Assembly (NCBI GenBank): GCA_003224785.1
Contig: QHZV01000080.1
Span: 1-5,178 of the forward strand
Direction: 5' to 3'
Length of the DNA: 5,178 bases
Origin: Acidobacteriota bacterium
GTDB lineage: Bacteria; Acidobacteriota; Terriglobia; Terriglobales; Acidobacteriaceae
Shown: positions 1 through 4,656 of the stretch, one piece after another
Numbering within the stretch: the first letter of the stretch is position 1
How the letters are laid out: every line of letters starts with the position of its first letter
Translations under genes and position numbers: made by a program
Notes under the pieces: model-generated
Told to the model about the DNA's origin: nothing
The model's database searches: none
Seen by the model: only the letters and a program-made list of their open reading frames with translations

Positions 1-211
1 CTATGAGCTAGCTTTGTTTGCGTGAGCTCCGTATCAGCAGCTTGCACCGGCAAAAAAAAGCAGGACACAAGCGCCGTAGTTATGCAACTTCGAATGGCGC
101 AGCTAACAAACCGAGTAAGACCAGTTTCGGCGGAGTTCAAGTCGCACCTCCCATCAGGACGGATCGGAGCAAGCTTAGCTCGTATTCGATCTTAAACGAA
201 CATAACAGTGC
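1..211. other. Upstream intergenic stretch without a recognisable gene
   Basis: Nothing here reads as a conserved protein. The only open stretch (18-215, plus strand, TTG start) has no Shine-Dalgarno and gives a low-complexity basic peptide unlike a family I know. I found no convincing -35/-10 pair for the amidohydrolase. The AT-rich bases at 230-238 and the TATACC at 260-265 are weak -10 candidates with no matching -35 at 17 bp. Confidence 0.6.
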
Positions 212-251
212 ATAAAGCGGCGACGGATGTATTAATATCTGATCGCTTTAT
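212..251. repeat. 8-bp perfect inverted repeat with palindromic loop
   Basis: ATAAAGCG at 212-219 is exactly complemented by CGCTTTAT at 244-251, separated by 24 bases. The loop contains the self-complementary octamer TATTAATA at 230-237, nearly centred between the arms. It lies 41 bases before the amidohydrolase start. It could be an operator, a hairpin in the leader RNA, or the terminator-like end of an upstream transcript, although no T-run follows it. Chance is also possible for arms this short. No function is assigned. Confidence 0.4.
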
Positions 252-277
252 CAACTGGGTATACCTATTTTTGGCCG

Positions 278-284
278 AGGAGGT
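278..284 (+). promoter_or_regulatory. Strong Shine-Dalgarno for the amidohydrolase gene
   Basis: AGGAGGT matches the anti-Shine-Dalgarno core of 16S rRNA over seven bases. It ends eight bases before the ATG at 293, an optimal spacing. It fixes the start codon and suggests efficient translation. Confidence 0.85.
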
Positions 285-292
285 CCTTTCCC

Positions 293-1318
293 ATGCCTAC
301 GCGTGCCTGCAAAATTGTGCTCGTACTGACCCTTATTTTTTCGATTTCATCAGCACAGGCACCGCCATCGTCTAAACCCGATCTCCACGCGCTTGCGGCC
401 CTCGAGCCGATTGACACTCACACGCACGTGGCTAAAGGCGATCCGGATCAGGAGGCGTATCGAAAAGATCTGAACACCGAGCGGCGGGATGCCGACGCAG
501 TTCTCCAAGCAAGCCACGGCCACGCGGCACTATGCACCAGTTTCGATCCGTTTCGCTTTAGCGATCGAGATTTCGCTGCCTCCGCAATCCGCGGCATAGA
601 CGAAGACTTTGCCAAAGGCGCTGTCGCAGTGAAAATTTGGAAAAACATCGGTATGGAGTTGAAAGACAAAAACGGCCGCTACGTCCTCGCCGACGATCCA
701 GCGTTCGGGGCAATCTATCGCGATATCGAGAAACACAATCGCACTCTCATCGCGCATCAAGCCGAACCGGACGAAGCCTGGCAGCCTCCGAACCCAACAG
801 GCTTGGACTACCCCTATTACAAGGAGAATCCGTTCTGGTACATGTACAAGAAACCGAACGCGCCCAAGAAGCAGCAGATTTTAGACGCGCGCGATCACTT
901 ACTTGCCGAGAACCCGAAGCTACGTGTCGTCGGCGCCCACCTCGGCAGCATGGAAGACGACCTCGATGGATTAGGTCAGCGCCTGGATCGCTATCCAAAT
1001 TTCGCTGTGGATACCGCCGCTCGCGTGGTGCACCTTGTGGTGTTGCCCAGTGACCGGGTCCGCAACTTTATTTTGAAGTATCAGGACCGGATTGTTTACG
1101 GCACCGATCTCGGTGTCTCAAAAGAAGCAACTCCCGCGGACGTCATCAAAGAATGGGAAGAACAATACGCGAACGACTGGCGTTATTTCGCTACCCAAGA
1201 CAAGTTTCAATACGACGGTCATCAGACACAGGGCCTTGGCCTGCCGCCGGCGGTTCTTCGCAAGCTATATCACGCAAATGCGATGCACTGGTTCCCCGGA
1301 ATCATCGCGTCACATTAA
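293..1318 (+). CDS. Exported metal-dependent amidohydrolase-family protein
   Basis: A 341-residue protein with an N-terminal signal peptide: basic start (MPTRACK), hydrophobic core at about residues 8-20, and a likely cleavage site after AQA at residue 23. The mature part looks like a TIM-barrel hydrolase of the amidohydrolase-2 (COG2159-like) group. Visible candidate metal or catalytic residues are H43 and H45 (DTHTHV), H155 (TLIAHQAEP), H216 (VVGAHLGSM) and D272 (VYGTDLG); K114 (VAVKIWKN) may also matter. The family hydrolyses or decarboxylates small substrates, but this substrate cannot be read from sequence. Export implies action in the periplasm or at the surface. The ATG start is set by a strong Shine-Dalgarno nine bases upstream and by the signal peptide. 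The segment between HTH and the next core strand (about residues 46-76) seems short, so a barrel element may be missing. It stands alone on the plus strand, convergent with the regulatory operon. Confidence 0.87.
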   Translation: MPTRACKIVLVLTLIFSISSAQAPPSSKPDLHALAALEPIDTHTHVAKGDPDQEAYRKDLNTERRDADAVLQASHGHAALCTSFDPFRFSDRDFAASAIRGIDEDFAKGAVAVKIWKNIGMELKDKNGRYVLADDPAFGAIYRDIEKHNRTLIAHQAEPDEAWQPPNPTGLDYPYYKENPFWYMYKKPNAPKKQQILDARDHLLAENPKLRVVGAHLGSMEDDLDGLGQRLDRYPNFAVDTAARVVHLVVLPSDRVRNFILKYQDRIVYGTDLGVSKEATPADVIKEWEEQYANDWRYFATQDKFQYDGHQTQGLGLPPAVLRKLYHANAMHWFPGIIASH

Positions 1319-1406
1319 TTTGCGATCATTCGAGGGACCTGAGTAGGTGATGGAGTAATACGGATCGGATCGCGACAAATCAACGCAACACTGAAGATTC
1401 ACAGTC
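1319..1406. other. Short convergent intergenic gap
   Basis: These 88 bases separate the 3' ends of two converging genes. A bidirectional terminator would be expected, but the best hairpin is only ACCT-GAGT-AGGT at 1337-1348, with a 4-bp stem and no T-tract. The gap is too short to hold an anti-sigma factor gene downstream of the sigma factor. Confidence 0.6.
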
Positions 1407-2078
1407 CTATCGCAGCTCAGAGAGTTGCAGACGCAGTTTATGTGTGGCGCGAAAAAGCGTGTTTTTGACGGTACCCTCCGTCGTGCTGAGAATTCCGGCC
1501 ACGGTCTTAAGCTGCAAGCCGTGATAATGCTTTAATTCGAAAACCATCCGTTCGCGAGGCGAGAGGTTGTTAAGCGCGCGGGCGATGTGCTCCCGCAGCA
1601 CGCGACGAATCAAGCTTCGCTCAGGACTCGCGCCGGCGCTTTCATCGGCAATGTACTCCAGAATTTCCCGTTCCCCTCCGTCAGGTGAATTTGTTGTGAT
1701 TAGCTCGCGGCTTCGGAAGCGGCGTTTGCGAAGGTGATCGAGGCAAAGATTGCTGGCTATCCGATAAATCCAGGTGTAGAACGAGCACTCGAAACGGAAC
1801 CGCGCCAAGTTTACGTACGCGCGCAGGAACGCTTCCTGATAGACGTCCTGACCATCTTCCTGCGAGCCGGTTAGATGGACCGTGAGGCGAAGAACTGCGC
1901 GATCATATTTGTGGACGAGCTGCTCGAAAGCAGCGGCATCACCCTGCTGTGCAGCTCGAATCAAAGACGCGTCGTTCACCCGGCTGGGACGGTCTTCTAA
2001 CGCAGTTGTTATGTACGACAGAACGCCGAGGTTGTTCGTATTGTCGGGTATACGGCGAGATTGATTGGTTTCGGGCAC
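1407..2078 (-). CDS. ECF-type RNA polymerase sigma-70 factor
   Basis: With the GTG start at 2078 this is a 223-residue sigma factor that would redirect RNA polymerase to a specific promoter set. Sigma region 2 spans about residues 50-122: AAFEQLVHKYD, the DVYQEAFLRAY core-binding helix, then FECSFYTWIYRIASNLCLDHLRK for -10 recognition and melting. Region 4 spans about 165-220: LSPRERMVFELKHYHGL, then TTEGTVKNTLFRATHKLR, the -35 helix-turn-helix. There is no region 1.1 or region 3, as in the ECF group. A lead-in of about 45 residues precedes region 2, including ALEDRPSRVNDASLIRAAQQGD, longer than in minimal ECF factors. The frame stays open to a TTG at 2129, overlapping the phosphatase gene by 26 bases, but that TTG has no Shine-Dalgarno; the GTG start itself has only a weak GAG. 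It is the last gene of the block, about 25 bp after the phosphatase, with no anti-sigma gene following. Confidence 0.9.
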   Translation of the reverse strand: MPETNQSRRIPDNTNNLGVLSYITTALEDRPSRVNDASLIRAAQQGDAAAFEQLVHKYDRAVLRLTVHLTGSQEDGQDVYQEAFLRAYVNLARFRFECSFYTWIYRIASNLCLDHLRKRRFRSRELITTNSPDGGEREILEYIADESAGASPERSLIRRVLREHIARALNNLSPRERMVFELKHYHGLQLKTVAGILSTTEGTVKNTLFRATHKLRLQLSELR

Positions 2079-2103
2079 GATGTGTACTCGCTCAACTGGT
2101 CTC

Positions 2104-2970
2104 TTAGCTGCTGAACCGACGCAACACAACTAGCGCAATGTCGTCTTCTCGATGTTGGCTTCCGGAGAAATTCTCGACTGAGGCCAGCACGGAAAACAGC
2201 ATGTGCCTGGGATTACAACCTGAGAACTTATTAGCTGCCTCGACCAATCCCTCGGTCCCGAACTCAGTCCCCGACTCATTCCTGCATTCCGTAACTCCAT
2301 CGGAGCAAGCGAGCAGCGAATCGCCGGACGATAATGCCGCGATACCATTCGCGAATGCGGTTGCGGAATTCACCCCGAGCACATGTCCACCTGCGCTAAG
2401 CTCTTCGACATGCTTGTTCTCGCGAATCAGCAGCGCGGGAGGGTGCCCGGCATTGCAGTAAGTAAGCTCGCCGTTCTCCAGATTGACGCGGGCCAGGAAA
2501 AGCGTGGTCAACGGCACTTCCAATCCAGCCAACAGCAGATCGCGATTGACCGCAGATAAAGCAGCCGCTGGATCGCCGAGGGTCAATATCTGCTGACGAA
2601 CCATCCCCACTACATGCGTAAACCACATCGCTGCTACAGGTCCTTTTCCAGCGATATCGCCGATTGCGAATACTAGCTCGCCCTCAAATTGCATCACGCT
2701 GACGAAATCGCCCGAAAGATGGCGCACGGGAAAGATTTCGCTGGCGAATTCATAACCGCCGGCGCGAAGATGACGCGGTCCGCAAAGCCTTCTCTGCACT
2801 TGTGCGGCCTCGTACACCGAACGGCTCAGATCGTCATGTTCGCACTTTAAACTGGCAAGCTGATCCTGAAGCGCACGATGGCGAGTTCGACCAGCAGCTT
2901 GAACGTTTTCGGAGGGACTGGTATTCCTCCGGTTTCTATACTGGCTGCGAATTTGCGCAACGCTTGCCAC
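2104..2970 (-). CDS. SpoIIE/RsbU-type PP2C serine phosphatase
   Basis: A 288-residue cytosolic protein phosphatase. These Mn/Mg-dependent enzymes typically dephosphorylate STAS-domain anti-anti-sigma proteins in partner-switching stress pathways. The catalytic domain covers about residues 55-286: AAQVQRRL, LSGDF (D88), GDIAGKGPVAAM (D105), LTYCNAGHPPALL, GGHVLGV, CSDGVTE (D224) and REDDIALVVL (D276/D277). All four metal-binding aspartate motifs are present, so it is probably active. The N-terminus (about 1-29) is basic and polar, followed by a likely short coiled coil (about 30-58) that may couple it to a partner. It lacks the PAS, GAF or receiver sensor domain many relatives carry. The start is GTG at 2970 with GGAG seven bases upstream. 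It begins 24 bp after the response regulator stop, implying co-transcription. Its substrate is not encoded in the window. Confidence 0.92.
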   Translation of the reverse strand: MASVAQIRSQYRNRRNTSPSENVQAAGRTRHRALQDQLASLKCEHDDLSRSVYEAAQVQRRLCGPRHLRAGGYEFASEIFPVRHLSGDFVSVMQFEGELVFAIGDIAGKGPVAAMWFTHVVGMVRQQILTLGDPAAALSAVNRDLLLAGLEVPLTTLFLARVNLENGELTYCNAGHPPALLIRENKHVEELSAGGHVLGVNSATAFANGIAALSSGDSLLACSDGVTECRNESGTEFGTEGLVEAANKFSGCNPRHMLFSVLASVENFSGSQHREDDIALVVLRRFSS

Positions 2971-2994
2971 AGTGATCTCCAGAAAGGTTGGCGC

Positions 2995-3675
2995 TCAACT
3001 TACAAACTTGTAACCAGTTCCGTGTACGGTGAGGATGAATCGAGGTTCGTCGGGTTTGGGTTCGATCTTCTGCCGCAAGTGGACAATATGGGCATCAACC
3101 GTCCGGGTCGTGGGAAAGCGGTCATACCCCCAAACTTCTTCAAGCAAGCGATCGCGACTCAGTGTCTCCCCCTGATGGCATAAGAAATATTTGAGTAGCT
3201 CGAACTCCTTCGACGAGAAATCAAGCGATTTGCCGCCACGGGAGACCTGGCAACTGCGCAGATTCACCTCAACGTCACCAAATGACACATGCTCGTGTTC
3301 CTTCGGAACTATCCGCGAGCGGCGCAGTACGGCGTTGACCCGAGCAAGCAGTTCGCGAATCGAAAACGGCTTGGTCACGTAATCGTCGGCGCCCAGTTCC
3401 AGTCCCACGACCTTGTCTATTTCCTGTCCTCGCGCGGTCAGCATGATGATCGGGATCGAAGGCCGCTTGCTCTTGAGCTGCTTGCAAACATCCAGCCCGC
3501 TCATGCGCGGCATCATCACGTCGAGAATGACCAAGTCAGGAGACTCGCTGAGTGCGCGCTCCAAGCCTGCAACGCCATCCGGGGCCGTAATGACTTGGTA
3601 GCCCTCGAACTCGAAGTTGTCGCGCAGCCCCGCCACCATATTCGGTTCGTCTTCGCCAATCAGGATTCTCGCCAT
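2995..3675 (-). CDS. OmpR/PhoB-family response regulator
   Basis: A 226-residue transcriptional regulator that receives a phosphate from a histidine kinase and binds DNA. The receiver domain (about 1-118) has the acidic pocket E8-D9, phospho-acceptor D52 (ILDVMMP), switch threonine T80 (IIMLTA) and K102 (VTKPFS), all intact. The winged-helix domain (about 128-225) shows FGDVEVN, the SSKEFELLKYFL helix, RDRLLEEVWGY, the RTVDAHIVHLRQKI recognition helix and the wing end GTGYKFVS. ATG at 3675 is the canonical family start (MARILIGEDEP) and has GGAG eight bases upstream. An in-frame ATG at 3735 also has a good Shine-Dalgarno and would add 20 residues. The upstream kinase frame also runs into this gene without a stop because of a deletion in the kinase; the regulator itself shows no damage. 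It sits between the kinase and the phosphatase in the same operon. Confidence 0.93.
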   Translation of the reverse strand: MARILIGEDEPNMVAGLRDNFEFEGYQVITAPDGVAGLERALSESPDLVILDVMMPRMSGLDVCKQLKSKRPSIPIIMLTARGQEIDKVVGLELGADDYVTKPFSIRELLARVNAVLRRSRIVPKEHEHVSFGDVEVNLRSCQVSRGGKSLDFSSKEFELLKYFLCHQGETLSRDRLLEEVWGYDRFPTTRTVDAHIVHLRQKIEPKPDEPRFILTVHGTGYKFVS

Positions 3676-4647
3676 ATCAGATTCTCCAACCCTGCTCGTT
3701 CTGGTCTGAAACTCAATTACTGCGCTGCGTCCCATTGCTACTCCTTCAGCAGAATTCAGGCGAATGCTGCTTTGCCGCTGCTTTGTGGCCAACCCAAAGG
3801 CAACGTGATAGTGAACTTGCTTCCTGCGCCCGGAGTGCTTTCGACCACGACGTCCCCACCGTGCGCCCAACTTCTCAAAAATCCTGTGCTGTTCGTTCGC
3901 AGGTATGCCGATCCCCTGGTCAACCACTTCCAGTTTCACGGTCCCGTCTTCACGATACAGATTCACTCGAATATGTTTGCGGTCTTGTGAGTACTTGAGC
4001 GCGTTATTAACGAGGTTGACCAGGGAGCGTGCCATCGCTTCACGATCCACATTCAGCGGTGGAACTTCTGCGATCTTCTCCTCGAACGTGAAGCCGTTTT
4101 GCTCGATCTGATAACGGTAGGACTCGAGCGTATTGCGCACCAACTCGCACATGTCGGTTTCGCGGAAGTCATACTCCTTGCGGCCAGCCTCAATGCGCGA
4201 GAAGTCCAGAATGTTATTGATCAGCGCAGTAAGCCGCTCGCTTTCTTTGCGAATAATGCTGTAGTACTCCTGGTGCTTGCTCGGTCCGGTGAGGCGTCCC
4301 AACTCCAACGTTTCGGCGTACAACCGAATCAACGCGAGCGGAGTGCGTAATTCGTGCGAGACGTTTGAAACAAAATCGGATTTCAGTCTCGCTAGGGCCA
4401 TCTCTTTACTTACGTTGCGATATGTAAGAAAGATGCCTCCCGCCAGCAGGAAAGAGAGTCCGCCCAGGATCAAGAAACTCGTGTGCACCCAATGCTCGCC
4501 CAATGCCTCCAGAGTCGTGCCACGCAGCTTCATGCCCAGAATAAGTCCTTGGAATACCCCTTCCATGGGCCGCTCCACTTCGGCCTCGCCTCCATCCCAA
4601 CCAGTGCCGTAGATGAAAGGCGTAGAGTCGCTCTTCGCGCGAATCAT
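2995..4647 (-). CDS. Apparent 550-residue kinase core-response regulator fusion frame
   Basis: One uninterrupted frame starts at ATG 4647 (weak GAG upstream, two bases after the sensor stop). It carries the end of the sensor (about 1-50), a membrane helix (56-75), HisKA with H98, N and G1 boxes to residue 260, then 64 residues with no family character, then the full response regulator from residue 325. Residues 261 to about 298 are the kinase tail read in the wrong frame, and the rest up to 324 is the former intergenic region. The fusion therefore arises because the deletion moved translation past the kinase stop. An automatic annotation may call it a hybrid histidine kinase or response regulator. 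If translated, it would tether a DNA-binding regulator to the membrane next to a kinase core lacking its ATP lid. I consider it more likely a by-product of gene decay than a working hybrid kinase. Confidence 0.5.
   Translation of the reverse strand: MIRAKSDSTPFIYGTGWDGGEAEVERPMEGVFQGLILGMKLRGTTLEALGEHWVHTSFLILGGLSFLLAGGIFLTYRNVSKEMALARLKSDFVSNVSHELRTPLALIRLYAETLELGRLTGPSKHQEYYSIIRKESERLTALINNILDFSRIEAGRKEYDFRETDMCELVRNTLESYRYQIEQNGFTFEEKIAEVPPLNVDREAMARSLVNLVNNALKYSQDRKHIRVNLYREDGTVKLEVVDQGIGIPANEQHRIFEKLGARWGRRGRKHSGRRKQVHYHVAFGLATKQRQSSIRLNSAEGVAMGRSAVIEFQTRTSRVGESDMARILIGEDEPNMVAGLRDNFEFEGYQVITAPDGVAGLERALSESPDLVILDVMMPRMSGLDVCKQLKSKRPSIPIIMLTARGQEIDKVVGLELGADDYVTKPFSIRELLARVNAVLRRSRIVPKEHEHVSFGDVEVNLRSCQVSRGGKSLDFSSKEFELLKYFLCHQGETLSRDRLLEEVWGYDRFPTTRTVDAHIVHLRQKIEPKPDEPRFILTVHGTGYKFVS
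3683..3687 (-). promoter_or_regulatory. Ribosome binding site for the response regulator (proximal start)
   Basis: GGAGA on the minus strand ends seven bases before the ATG at 3675. It supports independent translation of the regulator rather than only as part of a fused polypeptide. Confidence 0.65.
3741..3746 (-). promoter_or_regulatory. Second Shine-Dalgarno, for an alternative regulator start at 3735
   Basis: AAGGAG on the minus strand is followed after five bases by ATG (3735-3733), in frame with the response regulator. It lies just after the original kinase stop (3756-3758), as expected for coupled translation. The extension it would add (MGRSAVIEFQ...) is not a normal part of the family. 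Confidence 0.5.
3756..3868 (-). other. Displaced C-terminal tail of the kinase HATPase domain
   Basis: In the frame with codons beginning at 3868 the minus strand reads AHGGDVVVESTPGAG, then SKFTITLPLGWPQSSGKAAFA, then TGA (3758-3756). This is the standard end of a HATPase_c domain. It is out of frame with the kinase core immediately upstream and cannot be reached from it without a frame change. Confidence 0.8.
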
Positions 4648-4656
4648 GATTACTCA
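4645..4656 (-). other. Frame change between sensor and kinase core
   Basis: The sensor frame closes with TAA at 4652-4650, and the kinase frame is closed upstream by TGA at 4656-4654 and reopens with ATG at 4647. Adding one base here would join PQALE directly to VIMIRAKSDSTP. A TAATCATG arrangement could alternatively let two proteins be made by translational coupling. Confidence 0.6.

Noticed and set aside
18..215. Open frame of 65 codons at the left edge, plus strand
   Set aside because: TTG start without a Shine-Dalgarno, a biased basic/serine composition and no recognisable motif; most likely non-coding.
230..265. Sigma-70 promoter for the amidohydrolase (TAATAT at 233-238 or TATACC at 260-265 as -10)
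   Set aside because: Neither has a -35-like hexamer at 16-18 bp, so a promoter cannot be placed with any confidence.
637..1053. Arginine-rich 138-codon frame within the amidohydrolase gene
   Set aside because: It overlaps the amidohydrolase in another frame, and its arginine and serine bias is typical of a shifted frame in GC-rich coding DNA.
1337..1348. Hairpin ACCT-GAGT-AGGT between the convergent genes as a terminator
   Set aside because: The stem is only four base pairs and no T-run follows on either strand.
3289..3990. Long open frame of 233 codons on the plus strand opposite the regulator and kinase
   Set aside because: It is antisense to clearly conserved protein sequence, its content shows no family motifs, and it has no convincing ribosome binding site. 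It is a shadow of the minus-strand genes.
2995..4647. A genuine hybrid histidine kinase with an output domain (one-protein two-component system)
   Set aside because: The linker is the kinase tail read in the wrong frame plus the old spacer, the G2 box is missing, and the regulator has its own ribosome sites; an accidental fusion explains it better.
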